From positions 2,294,001 to 2,358,000 of the forward strand of contig JASBNA010000002.1 of assembly GCA_038087015.1 (NCBI GenBank): 64,000 bases of DNA, in the 5' to 3' direction. Position 1 is the stretch's first letter. The number at the start of each line of letters is the position of its first letter. This DNA is from Cerrena zonata. Its lineage: Eukaryota; Basidiomycota; Agaricomycetes; Polyporales; Cerrenaceae. Under the pieces are notes generated by a model. It did no database searches. It had not been told where the DNA came from and saw only the letters and a program-made list of their open reading frames with translations. This document shows positions 1 through 12,300 of the stretch, piece after piece. A program made the translations under genes and the position numbers.

Positions 1-1389
1 ATTCGCGGAGCCGATGCCTTCCGTACTAGGACGACAGGCCTTCCAGAAACTAGAGTCTGTGCATTAGTCGCGCTCGAGGCAGAGCGGGACCGAGAGACCG
101 GTACAGCAGAATAAGGTGTTTGTGGCGTTGGAGGTGTAAAAGGGGTGTGAGGGGTGTGAGGTGTACGGGGAGTATGAGGCGAAAAGGGCGTGACAGGAGT
201 CGTAGGCGAATGCACAGAAGAAAAGTTTTCTGAACCTTTACGTCGTAATGACGAGACAGTACCACTACCGGACGCGCCTGACATAGAGAAATTACTTGAT
301 AAAGGCGAGGTCCCGGGACGTTCAACAATGGCTGCAGATGTCATGGCTCTGCTACGGAACGATGGTGGCTGAGGGAACGCCAAGGAAGTGGTAGCAGGCA
401 AAGAAGAATCATTTACTCTGTTACGATCACTGGTAGCATTGGACGATATGGGTCCTGCTTGTAGAGCACTTCTCGAGCGTGTTACCATTCTATTTTGCGG
501 AGGCAGTGGATGGGACATGTCATTGACTCCGGTAGAACTCTTCCTTCGATGTCGAAAAGGGTCGACACTGCCCTCTGTAGGAAGTCTGTGTGTGGGACAG
601 ATGTCAACAATTAATGATTTAGGATTGAAATGCAAATTGCGGGTCGTACCTCGGCGTCTGGGAAGGGGGTCCACCTGCCAAAGTGCTTGGAAACGAAGGT
701 GGAGACAATTGGCTTTTCGACCTTCGTCCCTCGGACCGAAGACTATGAGAGTTGGACGAAGACGATCCATAGGAAATGCGATTGACGAACATTGGGTCAT
801 TTCGTTTTGAAGTGTCCGGGTATGAAGCGTCTGAATAGGCCGAAAGCCTATTTGGATCTTGTATGAAGGGGGAGAAGATTCCATTGGAGGCGAACGGGTC
901 CTGATCTGAGAACGTCATGACAGAGTTCTGGTACGACGACCTGTCTCTTGGGTGATCGGAAGGGGTTCGCGGCTCCGAGATAGTATGCGGGTCTGAAAAT
1001 TCGTCCGTATCATGGTACCTGCGAATAGTAGGGCCAACATCAACCCTCGGTAAATGATACCGTGGTGGTACAGGCGGCGGCGGTTCTGATACTGAAGGCC
1101 CAGGTGCTATTGACCGGTCTAATGAGGGAGGTCGAGCAGGGCGGATTGGAGGTAGGGGCGGCGGAGGGTCTTGGATGGGGAGTTGCTTCTTCTTCTTACC
1201 CATGGCTGAAGCGACTAGGGAATTCAGCCTGCTAGAAGTTGATGATTCCTTGGCTTTTGAAGAACTGCTGACAGCAGTCTTCTCTGACAGGCTAGTGTTG
1301 GAGCGGTTCGAGCGTAGGCCGGGGGCATCTTTGGACTTTGAACGGGACCACCATGACTTGCTGTGGGTCGTTGGAGGAACCAACGACAT
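1..1389 (-). CDS. Ser/Pro-rich hypothetical protein (3' end beyond window)
   Basis: Starts at the ATG at 1389 (MSLVPPTTHSK). Exon 1 is 650-1389, a GT-AG intron lies at 586-649, and exon 2 stays open from 585 to the left edge, so the C-terminus is missing. The protein is low complexity throughout: a proline-rich stretch (PPPPLPPIRPARPP) follows a basic KKKK patch about 60 residues in, then come many Ser/Asp/Tyr-rich segments. Near the left edge (about 113-200) is a run of Thr-Pro repeats (TPHTPHTPFTPPTPQTP). No enzymatic domain is recognisable. The composition fits a disordered scaffold or cytoskeletal/signalling adaptor with SH3-ligand and proline-directed kinase sites, but that is inference. 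The frame is kept across the intron, which supports a real gene. Confidence 0.72.
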
Positions 1390-2982
1390 TGGGAGTAGGG
1401 AAGAAAGAGGAATGAGCGTTGGAATTACGAGGGAAACGGATTGATGGGATGTAAGGTCTGGGTCGGATCAGTGATGTAAATACAGAGATAGTGAGAGTGC
1501 GTGTGGATCCAAAGAGAATGTACAGGGGCATAAAGACGGCTAATAGCAAGCAGAGCAGGTCATGGACGGAAAAGGAGAGCAAGGAGCGTAGAGTAGTTTC
1601 GCCAGCAAAAGGAGCAAGTTGCAGGCGGGATTGAAGAAACTGGCTAGCACGGGTACATCTCACTCGCCAGTGACGGTCCTCAGCCTTCCTTCGGCTGTCT
1701 TTGCGAATCCCCGCGGTCTTTCACTTTTACAGGGGCAGCGCTTGGAATGCCCCCAGATGATGCAGAATGGGATGGGAATATCACTCTCGTGGTAACAGCC
1801 CAGTTACGCGACCCTCTGCGTCTGATTTCTCCTTCCACAACTCTCCCCGGCCAACTTCACCACTCTTCCAAACGCCCCTGCAAACGCTGCAAACACATGC
1901 ATCACCCTTGCTCACCAACGTCCTCTTGCACACACATCCCCCTTGTCACAATCTTAGCCTCTCCACAGACACGGAAACCGTTTTCCCTCGGAACAACACC
2001 CTGTTCCTCCACTCGGTGCCAGAGCTTCTTTCCAATGTCCTCAATCAGCATTGATCGACTTTGATCAAGATCCTGCCCATTCCTAATCCGGAAGCCTCTT
2101 CCACCATCCTTTCCATCGGACTGCGTAATATGTTTTCCAGCGGTTCCTCCCTTCCCTCGCCCCGTCATATCATCCTCCACAACGTTCGAAACATGTCATG
2201 GGTAGCCTCCACCACCTCTGAATGTATATATTACACGATGGAGAAATAAACATCACTGCTCCTTCTGACCTGTCAACAGTGCCCTCATTTCTTCCTCTCT
2301 GTAACCAGCGCAATGTCCGTAAAACGTGGGATCCCTTTCCGAAGCCAATGTAAGCGTGAGATAACGAAACGCGCCATTAAAGCGTTATGTTATCTCACGC
2401 TTGCAAGTCATTTCTCCTTCGTACACGCATCATCTTCAGAGTCCGCCCGCCGACGCTTCAGCTCCTTTCATTTCCGGGCGCGTTGCTTGGTTACTATATA
2501 TCCACTGCTGTAAACCCTATACTGTTGCTACACTCCAACGTAATCCTCAAATTTTGCTTCCTACCTCATATTGCCGGTCCTCTGTCTAGATTGGATGGTG
2601 GACGCCGGTCTATTATAATCTCCTGCACAGCGCGCACTGCTGTAATTCTAGTCAGCGGCACCGGGGCCTCTTTGAGATTAGAGAAATCTGGAGCCTAACT
2701 TTAATACCGACTTAATGCAACTTAAATGCAACACGTTGCAGCAACGAGGCCGCGATATGTGCCAGAATCCAAATACGACGGAGTCAATATATCGTTGTCC
2801 ATGACATAATCGAATTAACGGGTAGTTCTTGTAATCCTGAAACACAAAACAAGCACCCACCATTCATTACGCTGGAAAGGATCCACATGAGGCGTTTCAG
2901 GCAAAGCGAAAAGAACCAAGTGGGGATAGCATAGTCTAATCCGACCGAGAATAAGTTATTACATCCGTCCTGGGACTCTCCT
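1390..2982. other. Intergenic, 1.6 kb, no confident gene
   Basis: Lies upstream of the Ser/Pro-rich gene and downstream of the voltage-sensor gene. It contains several overlapping open frames on both strands (about 1750-2250), none with family features or convincing splice structure. A strong inverted repeat sits at 2352-2402 (separate entry). Confidence 0.5.
2352..2402. repeat. Inverted repeat / potential hairpin
   Basis: AAGCGTGAGATAAC (2352-2365) is followed 23 nt later by its exact reverse complement (2389-2402). An inner AACGC/GCGTT pair (2367-2371 with 2382-2386) extends the stem with one-base bulges. It lies in the intergenic gap. It could be a transcript hairpin, a palindromic protein-binding site or the relic of a small inverted-repeat element; the sequence alone does not decide. 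Confidence 0.7.
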
Positions 2983-3991
2983 TCATCCAAGCTCCGCCCA
3001 CATATCTTCCTCGTCTCGTTCCTGAACAGCTTGAGCAGCTCTGGGCATATTCGCCATAGCAGCCCGACTTCTTCTCTGCTCTTCGGCAGCATCGAAGACG
3101 ATTTGGTCGCGCATTAGAGGCCGTCCGAGCTCGTCTGACTCCTCTTCTCCTTCCATGTCGATGTCAAGGTTGTACGTTCGTCTTCTCGGAGCCGAAAGAT
3201 CGATAGGTTTTGGACGAGAGAAAATAGACTGACCAGATCTTAAATGGCCGAAATCAGTTTCACCAATTCAAAGAATCTCAGGGAAGCGCGGAGGGTGACG
3301 TACTGTCGCATGACTGCGGCCAATCTGCCAAATTGAAGAACGTTTCGGGCGACGAGGAGCAGGGTGTCCAGCAATTCTTCCTCTTTGCTAGTGTTACCGC
3401 ATCCGGCGAAGAGAATAACGATAAGGGTGACAGCACAGAATGCTGTTAGAATCAGATCAAGAACGTTGAATGGTGATTTCCAGAATTGCTACAGAGCATG
3501 AGTGGGTAAAAGTAGACGAAATGAGTGGGATCCGACAGAGTTTAGGGTTTCAACTCACCTTCCCAAATGCGACGAAACGAATAGTCACTTCAAGTATCAT
3601 AGCCCCATTGATAATGAACTCTAGGATATAGAACGGTAGCGTCGGGCAACCATTCACAAGACTGAGTATAACAGTAGTCACGGACAACGCAGCCATGGCT
3701 AGATAGAGAATAAGATATGTCCTTGAGTAAAGAAACCTATTGGCAATCCCCTTGGTGATCTCATCCTTGGACATGGAATAGATCGAACGAGTAGGTCTAC
3801 AGTACGACTGTCAATACAGAGTCTATGAGTTGGCAAGGGACATCCTGAGGAAAGAATGCGTACACGGGTGTATTTGTTGAGGAAGCATCATCGAGTAGAG
3901 TATCGACCTCGCCCGCCTCGAGGTCCTCACGTCGGCCACGGTCAGGAGTGGAAGCCATTGAAGTACGAGAAACCGACGCTCGCCTCACCAT
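2983..3991 (-). CDS. Voltage-sensor (ion transport-like) membrane protein without pore
   Basis: Four exons: 3864-3991, 3559-3796, 3304-3488 and 2983-3238; all joins keep frame. The ATG at 3991 gives MVRRASVSRT; a second in-frame ATG at 3959 gives MASTPDRGR. About 230 residues follow with four predicted helices. S1 is TYLILYLAMAALSVTTVILS, S2 carries an acidic/basic pair (LEVTIRFVAFG), S3 carries the typical Asn-x-x-Asp (FNVLDLIL), and the S4-like helix has spaced arginines (ARNVLQFGRLAAVMRQ). This is the layout of the voltage-sensing domain of the ion transport superfamily, but no S5-pore-S6 follows. The C-terminus is a charged cytosolic tail ending DEEDMWAELG. Location is probably an internal or plasma membrane. 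It is transcribed divergently from the next gene, 223 bp away. It could be a voltage-gated proton-channel-like or regulatory protein; function is unproven. Confidence 0.8.
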
Positions 3992-4214
3992 AGCGCAGTG
4001 GTCGTATTGCGTTCTAGAGTGGCTGCGCCAAACACAGACAAACAAATCTCCCCGCACTGGTTGTCAGACGCCCATCATACATCATCATCCCGGACGCTCA
4101 ATTTCAAGTTCACCATCTTGCTTTTCGCCTTTCCGAGCTGAGTTGATACCCTTCGCTGTGATACCTCTTTCTTCCGATTCTTCTTAGGCGACTGCTGCGA
4201 GCAGTCGATCTTAC

Positions 4215-7200
4215 ATGGCAGAGGCCGGTCCCTCATCCTCTGCTCAACGTGACACGGTGACCGCTTCGGCGTTGACTTCAACAACTTCAAGCACCGTTCC
4301 TAAACACTCCCGCATTCACTTTCCTCAGGACCGCGATCATGTTAAATTCGGCTCCACGCGCTCACACAGCTCAGCCGAGATGGCTGCTCTCGGTCTTGGC
4401 CGTCCACCACTTTCTAGGAGAGTGACCCCAGGGACAGAAGGAAATATCTCGGGGGCGCACGTTCGAAATGGTTCGGATGATGTTCGGCCTCGAGTGAAAT
4501 CTGTTGATGTACATGTTGGTCATGCTGGTAATGGTGCATACGGTGGGTTTGGTGTCAGTGTGGGACCTGTACCGGGTCCGTCTCGCTTGAGAACGAGGTC
4601 GGAGTTTGTTGGCGATGCTAGGAAGCCTACTGTCGCAGGTAGGAAGGCGAGTAGGAAGGAGAAGATGCGTGCAGAGCTTCCTGAGCTGCTGCTAGCTATC
4701 TTACACCTGCTACGTCTTTCTCGGATGAGTACGACCTAGGTGTGTAATTGCATATACTTATTTTGAAATCTACATCCCGTTGCTTACACTTTCGTTTCAG
4801 CTCATGAAGGCATGTATATGCACCACTGAAGCTCATAATTACGCTCTAAATTCATCCATGTTAGACCCTCGAATTATTGAAGATGTTCAACGAGCCATCA
4901 AACTCAAAGCTCGTCGTGAAGCACGTATACGTGCTCTCCAAAGTGTGACCTCCAAGGACACCTCCTCTCTTTCAGATGCCCCTTCAGGGTCCTCCGTATC
5001 CGTTCGTTCCTCACCTCTACGTTCAACCTTTGGCCCTATCTCTGCTCCCCTCCAGTTGCCCCTCCGCCAAACAGTATAGCTGTAGAATCTGAAGTTGACT
5101 TTAGTCCTTCTGTTGGGGGCGGGCCTGGTCGCTTACATCCTGTTCCTACGTCCTCTAATGGTGGTACTACTCTTGACTGGACCGGTTCAGTCTCTGACGA
5201 TGAGAAGTTGGATAGGCGGTGGAGTATATCTATTAAGCGGAAGAATAAGGACAAAGCCCCGGTTCCTACCCGTTCTTCGATTGAGGAAGAAATCTCTCTG
5301 TATAAAGGTGACTTATCTTGCATGTCTCTTGTACTAATCATACCACTAACATGATGCCCACAGAGAAACTTGCTAAAATCCATAAGAAAGCGAAGATACA
5401 TACAATTCGTAAGGCTGACATCACTCGTGAACAACTCGGACGACGCTACGCTGCTATGTTACCCTCCAACAAGACCAACTCTACATTACCCATCAATCTA
5501 CTTACAGTGGCCAAATGGTACAACGGACAGGATGCTGTTGTTCAGACGGCTTTGGACAAGTCTGAGCCGTTGACATGGCTTAAACATCTGCTGGACAAGG
5601 AAGGTCGCGAGAGCACTTCTCGTTTCCCTTGGCATCTTACCGCACTCATTATGGAAGAGTATGTCCGATCCAAAACTCGCCCAGAGACTATGGAAACTAT
5701 ACCGGAAGACGGTGTTATGGAAGTCATTAACCAAACCCCTCCTCATGTCAGTTCAGTAGGACATGGTGACAATCGCTCGCCTTCTACCAGCTCTTGGTCG
5801 TACTCTGTTCCTGGCACGTCCCTCGAACCCTCACTTTCTAGGCGAAAGCCTTCACATGATGGACAAGTTTCATTCGAACCCCAAGTCGACTCTGGACGTG
5901 ATTCGATTGGTGAGGACTACCGAGGAAGTGTCGATCATGGTATTCGGATGCGTCAGGATACGTACTCGCCTCGAAGTTCGATCAATAGTAGTATCTTCTA
6001 TGGTCGAGTCCATGGGTTGTCTCCGAATAGTAGTCGTTTACACTTTCGTGACCTGGCTAGTCGACTCAAACGGAAACCTTACCCAGGAAGTGATGATGGC
6101 TTATCCTCAGCACGAAATTCTATCTCTGAACAAAGTCAAGAAGAGGATCCTGGTTATCGCTCTCATAGTCCTCGATTGAAGACTCCTCGTCGTACGAACC
6201 TCATGCTTAGCAGAAGTCAACCTGGCTCGGAAGACGAGCGAAAGCCCTTTTCTGCTGAGCCATCTGAATCTGGGGATTTGGGCCTCTCTAGCGGCGAAAA
6301 CGGTCCTATGACTGCCCGACAGCCTTCGTATTCTATTCCCTCGTCTCCTCAACCCGCCAATTCAGCAGTTGCTTCGCCTAAGCCGCCCAGTCAGACAAAG
6401 CGCCCCATACCCCGTCTCGCTAGGAAACGGGCCTCGTTGCCATCCTCACCACGTCACTTCTTCACTCGAGAGAAGGAGAAGCAGCAGAGATTTGCTGATG
6501 AGGCGCAAGAGCGTAGAGAGTATGATCGGAAGAACCAGTAAGTCAAATGTGTACGTCGAAACACTGTTTACTGACGATCTTATTCAAAGGTTGCTCGAGG
6601 ACCTGATGTTGCAAAATTGGCGTACCCGTCAAATTTTGCACAAAGTGGGAGGAAATATCAAGGAATACGAAAACGTCCAGAAGTCCCTCGCGGCTTCTTT
6701 GGGCGCTGAGTATACATCGATACCTCAGGAGGTTCTTGATGCATTGAATCACGACCCTTGCTCTGTGGTCAGCGGCACCAAACGTTTCAAGAGTTGGAGA
6801 GCTGTGGAGGATATACATGGTCGTATAGTACGCCAACGAGATACCCTACGAAATTTCGCACAGACGACCGCTGGAAGTGGAATTACCACTCCAACGAAGA
6901 GCTCTTTCGTGGATTCTATTGCTACCCTGACGGATGCGTTGCAACAATTGGAAGTACATCGGCAGCATATTGTCGAGAAAGCTGAGACGGTGGCGGAAGC
7001 TCTCGTTCGGGCGAAAGGTGTTCATGCTACTGTCAAACGGGAATATGATGAGACGATGGGACATACGTCATTAGTATATCCAGAGGTAAGTTGCTTGCTT
7101 CTGTTGCTAAACTCTAAGTACTCATGTGCTTATTTCTTTATCTACAGTTGTCCCAAATTATTACTCTCGAAGAGAGTTACAGGAACCACTATCAACAACT

Positions 7201-7642
7201 ATGGAACATCGGATTGGACGCACTAACCCTCCTTCTGGATACCGTCACACCATTCTGGCGAAACTATGGCAAAGTTATCGGACAAGACATCCAAGACTTC
7301 CTGATTATCCCATGGTACAGGAACGAATTCACAGGAGAAGCCAAACGATATCCTATCAAGTCTTTCCCGCGACGTTCTTTCCGTCATTGGATTGGTCTTT
7401 TGATCTGCACTGTCGTGGCCATGTTGGTAACTACGCTACAGATACGTGCCGCATGGTCCTGCACCTTGAATTATAATCTTCCTTGGATTACCCACATCGG
7501 GCTCCGATACATGTTTATCCCATTGTTTAACATCGGGGTTCTCATTCAGTGGACCGCGGTGCTGGTGGAGCTGGCTATGGTATTTGCTATATTTTTTGTC
7601 TTCGTTTGGTGGCTTGGATGGGCTGTCAGACTTCTTTCTTAG
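4215..7642 (+). CDS. Hypothetical protein with C-terminal membrane segments
   Basis: Starts at ATG 4215 (MAEAGPSSSAQ). Exons I can support: 4215 to about 4640, about 4687-4740, about 4830-5307, 5364-6537, 6590-7085 and 7148-7642. The first joins are uncertain. Near 5047-5052 the frame shifts by one base inside a C run; either a 50-nt intron or a missing base in the run explains it. The N-terminal two thirds are Ser/Pro-rich and disordered with a basic helix (IKLKARREARIRAL). From about 6590 a helical region follows (WRTRQILHKVGGNIKEYENV). The last 165 residues hold a hydrophobic segment (HWIGLLICTVVAMLVTTLQ) and a longer one near the end (MFIPLFNIGVLIQWTAVLVE and onward), so the protein is probably anchored in a membrane, perhaps ER or nuclear envelope. 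No known family was recognised. Confidence 0.68.
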
Positions 7643-7885
7643 GGCATCTTCGGGATTCATTTACTGTTTGTTCTGTCTTTTGATTTACTTCTATCTACAT
7701 TGTTCGTTTTCTTCTCATTTTGGATCGATATCTATTCGCTCTCCGCACCTCGCTCGCTCGCTATCTCTAGAAACCTGCATTGTATCTTTATACCATCAAT
7801 CATTGACATATCATTATTGCACTCTCGTTCTCGTTCTATCTACACAAATAGATCAGCCTAGCATAATACATCTCTATGTATCCCG

Positions 7886-9701
7886 TTATCTATGCTCCTG
7901 ACTTTGACCTATATTTTGTGGCGTTTGAACGGGAGCGAAAACAACAGGAGGGTTTGTTGCTAAAGGCGAATGAGCTACTAAGGCGGGTGCAGATAACGTC
8001 GACCCTCGTCGAAGTGGTTTTGTGCCCGAACGTTCCGCTGTATTGCGTGAGACTGTAGCAGAGGGTATATCTGCCTTCGCTTTGCCAGAGTCAATACATG
8101 GTCGGCAGTAGCCTGGACGCAAAGGTCAATCGAAGCCTTGTAATATTAGTTTGAGAGACTTACGGCCGCCCATCATAAGCGGAACGTCGGTCTGGCCGCA
8201 TGAATGACACGCTATCTGGATTGTCGTCGTAGAGGCTTGTAGATTAGCGGCGTTCGACTTCCTTCGTTTAGCTGGTGTTTCATCAGATGTTGTTCTTCCT
8301 TCAGATGGTGATGCACGGGGTTGTGCGGACTGCTGAGGTGTTGCATTTGTTGCTGTAGCTTGAGCTGTAGATCTCCGAGGAGCACGTCGTTTGTTTCGTG
8401 CGTTGTCGTTACTGGGCTTGATAGACTTCATGGCAAAATTGGGAGTGACAGCCTAGAGATGACGTCAGTTGAGGAATAAATATTAGATATAGCTATGTAC
8501 TTACTGCTTTGAGTTGATCAAGAAGTAGACCTGGCGGCAGTTGGTGCTGAAGAAATTGTCTTTTAGGCCATTTCGCAGCCTACGAAAGGTCTATGAGCAC
8601 GGAAATAATAGTGAATCGAAGTATAATACATACGATCTCGTTTAATACTCGGGTATACTCCACCGCTTTTTCATGTCCTCCTACCCATCTGTTCATCAAG
8701 TCGTGCACTGTAAACATGACCCCAGCGAAGCGAAATGCTACAATTTCCTTGTATTTTCCTGATGCTTCGTCCAAGGTAGATGGGAATGGTAAGACAGCAT
8801 TGACTATCAAATCTTCCCCTTGATGCCCCCGAATTGGTTGGATGTTAACAGGACCCCGAGGAAATATCCACCTGTCTCCAGGTTTGTCATTGAAATCGAG
8901 AACGATGTCAAAATCTGGTGTCCGGGAGGCAGTTTGGGGCGCCGAGAAGTTTATGACTCCCGTTGAAGGTTGCGGCTGAGAAACTTCACCTGGAGTTGAT
9001 TTGAATGTCTGTAAGAGAAGCTCGAGCGTCTCTTTCTGGTTTTGAGTCGCATGCCCTGCAGCTACCTCTTGAACGAGTTTGAGGAGCGTTGGATTTGATG
9101 CAGCTGCGGAATCCATATGTTGAACCAACTCTGGTGTCACTACCATTCCCGGAGAGAGCGCTGATAGCACAGGGCTTGCTACAGAGGCTGATGTTGACGG
9201 ACCAGCCACTGGTTGGACGGGGGCGTGGTATGGGTTGGGTACCTGTCGCTTGAAAGGATGCCGTTTTTGACAAGGTCGTTGTCGATTGTGGTGTATAATG
9301 TACCTCAAATATGGAAGGTACTAGAGTAGACATGTGGCCCTACAACCAAGTCGAATCTACCATGAGATTTGATTGAGTGAGGCGGAGGTTGAGGAGCAAC
9401 CTGCCTTTCCACTTCGTGATTTCGCGGAAAATCTCGGGAAAGTTGACGTGAGCCATTTTTCTCGTGCTATCCAATGTCATCAACCCTGACGGATCTGAGG
9501 ATAACCTAAGGAGTACCTACATTGTTTCAAAGAATACGCTACTACCGAGCTATAGGAATAGTTAGCAGGAGACTGAGTTAGATATGGTTCAGCTTCGTGA
9601 TACCTTTCATTAATCGGAAGGAACGATGATGAATCTTGTTCTGAGTCCCTCAACTCCCAGCTCGGACTAGGACCCATCGGCAGTGAGATGTTAGTAGACA
9701 T
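7886..9701 (-). CDS. Hypothetical protein with CX2CX13CX2C zinc-binding motif
   Basis: Starts at ATG 9701 (MSTNISLPMGPSP) and ends with TAA at 7886. Several introns; N-terminal joins between 9300 and 9560 are uncertain. An N-terminal block resembles KQSREKWL-type helices. The middle holds a helical segment rich in Gln/Leu (ELVQHMDSAAASNPTLLKL) and a conserved-looking block with GDRWIFPRGP. A basic, disordered region (KRRAPRRST, AKRRKS) follows. A single cysteine motif is split by an intron: CHSC, then 13 residues, then CRPC. This spacing is shorter than the 17-18 of GATA fingers, so it is GATA-like at best. The basic stretches suggest a nuclear protein, perhaps a chromatin or transcription regulator. 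It is divergent from BDP1, 360 bp away. Confidence 0.65.
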
Positions 9702-10061
9702 GGGTGGAGTTGCTATATGTTGTATGTTATGGTAGTGAGATATTGTATATTAAAGGTATCAGAACTTGAAGAGGGGACTATACCCTATCGTTGAGAAAGT
9801 CAGGAATCTGGGTGATGAGGGCCGAGTTCACGAACTATGAACCAACAAATCCAAAATTGGACGAAAGTGAGTTTCCACGGCATCCCCCGAGCGATCGTTT
9901 GTGAGCCAAGCGCCCATTAAACTCAGCCTGAGACCCTACCAGTACTACCGCTTCCAATAGGTATTCATTTATAGGCACATTTTATGGTGAACTGTTATTA
10001 GGCCAAAGGTATGTACTATATTGTATTATCAGAGTACTTCTTGCTGACTTGAAGAAGCGAA
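9702..10061. promoter_or_regulatory. Divergent promoter region (zinc protein / BDP1)
   Basis: These 360 bp separate two start codons in head-to-head orientation and so must hold both promoters. I see no strong TATA box or known factor site. Confidence 0.4.
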
Positions 10062-12300
10062 ATGTCTTCCCGAGTCCGTGAGTCTTCACCCATATTCAAT
10101 ATGTTATCATGCATACAAACTAATATTCGTATATAGAGAAGGGAAATACGGTCTTTAAACCTATCACTAAACCGCGTGCAAGGCAGGCTGGAGATGCTCG
10201 CCAGGCCTCTTCTACTCCTGCACCGGAGTCACGATCTGTCTCAGTGCTCAGAGACTCGCAGCCCCCTGAGTCTACACCCGCCTCTACATCCGTTACCCGT
10301 CCTATGGGTCCACCTTCCATCATTCCTTCCAAACCATCTACTCAGGTCATTCCATCTACTGTCTCACAACGTAAAGATTCTGCTATGCTGCGAAGCACTC
10401 AATCTGCATCAACTATCTCAATCCCTACTAGAGACTCAGCGAGACCTCCTGCAATCCCATCCGTAGTTCCATCACGGTCCTCAAATGCTGCACGACCGAT
10501 TCAAGCACCCTCTATCAACTCTAAACCCGTCTCTATATCTGTTCCGATAGCTGTTCCCTCACGCCATAATACCACTGCTCCTGCTCCTGTTGCTCCTGCA
10601 CCACCACCGGCATTTTCTATAGAGCAGGTTGCTGCTCCATCTTCAAGTACTCGACCACAACATGCCACTTCTAGCCAACTGAGCGAAGCCGTGGCCGAGC
10701 CAGCACAAAGATCAGATATTTCATCTTCGACAGACACTACGCAGATTGATCCTGCACTACTACAGGCTGTCGTAGCGGCGCTACATGCTGTCAACTCTGA
10801 TAATCAAGCAGAATCTTCTAATAGTGCAGCGTCGATACCAGTTGCTGGTCCCTCAACAAGTGCTCCGTCTGAACAACCCCCGGCTCGCAAAACCAGAGGC
10901 AGGAAACCAAAGGCTACATATGCGGAGAATGACGACCCTACTACTCCAGACTCCTCAAAACCGATACGACGTACAGCTCGTAAAAAGCCGCGCAAGTCAG
11001 TTGAAATTATCGATGAAGATGCTGAAACCGATGATACGAGCGTCACAGCCAAAAGACGGCCAAAGCGAAAGCGAGCGACTAGTACGTCGGGTGATACGGA
11101 ATTCACGCCGGAAGATGGGGAAGAGGATGGGACAGCTACACCAAAACCTCGTCGTCGCAGACGAAAATCGAATGTACCAACACCCCCTCCGTACGACCCA
11201 ATGGCAGATCCTGGAGAAGATATCGATCCCACTGCTGTGACGATGGCTACTCTTTGCGATGACATTGGTACAGGACGAGTGAGTAGCAAGGCTGCTCAAA
11301 TATTGACCAATCATGCTACATGGCGTGCTGCCAATAAAGCGAAACGAGAGCGTATGAAGGCGATCATGGAAGCGAAGAAGTATGGCAGGAATCTGGAAGA
11401 AGAGGAAGAGAATGAGGCTCAAAGGGAAAAGGAGGGTTCGACTGTACCCGAAAAGGTACCTGAAGCCACGCCTGAAGCAGACGACGGCGCTGGGCCTTCA
11501 GGTGGTGAAGTGGAGGACCTTGGTATCGACAAGCAGGACAGCTTCGATTATTCGCAGAATATGAGAACGAGTCGATATACTACCCAAGTTCGCATTGGAC
11601 CGAATGGTGAAATGATTGTTGACGAGCAGTCACTCTTCGTGGAGCAACCAGGAGAGGAAGACACAGCCGGATACACCCACGTCGAAGAATCGGATACGAG
11701 CAAGTTTGTGAACTCTGCCACTTACAGTAGGAAGATGCGAGGTTCTCGATGGAGCGCGGAAGAGACGGAACTTTTTTACGACGTAAGTATGAAACTGTTT
11801 CATTCTGTTTTTTTGCTCAAATTTCTTCTCAGGCTCTCTCACAATTCGGTGAAAACTACGAACTCATTTCCTACGTTCTACCGGGACGAGATCGTAAAGC
11901 ATGCAAGAACAAGCTCAAAGCAGAAGACAGACGGGATCCCGCTCGAGTGACATACTGTCTTACTCATCGTAAACCTGTCGGTCAGTATTCTGGTATCATT
12001 CTTTCTACCTTCGCAGGCATATCTCACATTATGATCGTCGTTTCTCTAGACGTGCAAACCTTGTCTCGTATGACAGGGAAAGACTTCTCCGGACCGACAC
12101 CTGAGATTCGTGCGCCCACCCCGGTCCGTCTGGAAATCATTACACATGATTCAGACGAACAGGTATCCCGTCCACATGAAGCTACAAAGAAAAAGGCCGT
12201 GAAGAAAGCGCCATCTGTCGTCGAAGAGGGTGTGGAAGTCCTTGGGAATCTGTCAGACGTAGACGTCGATGACGAAGAACTTCCGGATCGACCATTCTAA
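10062..12300 (+). CDS. BDP1: TFIIIB subunit B'' (Bdp1)
   Basis: Subunit of TFIIIB, the RNA polymerase III initiation factor, which acts at tRNA, 5S rRNA and U6 promoters in the nucleus. Four exons: 10062-10077 (a 16-nt first coding exon, MSSRV), 10137-11782, 11833-11980 and 12050-12300; all joins keep frame. The N-terminal 350 residues are Ser/Thr/Pro-rich and then basic (KPRRRRRKSN). A conserved block typical of Bdp1 follows (TMATLCDDIGTGRVSSKAA). The SANT/Myb domain begins at RGSRWSAEETELFYDAL and runs through LISYVLPGRDRKACKNKLK, interrupted by an intron. The C-terminus is acidic. The short first exon makes the protein begin MSSRVQKGNTVFKPITKPR, which is like other fungal Bdp1 N-termini. 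Confidence 0.92.

Noticed and set aside
1747..2249. Overlapping small frames on both strands upstream of the left-edge gene
   Set aside because: Low-complexity composition, no matching splice structure or recognisable domain; left as intergenic.
10785..11422. Frames of 140-160 codons overlapping BDP1 on both strands
   Set aside because: Shadows of the basic/acidic low-complexity part of Bdp1.
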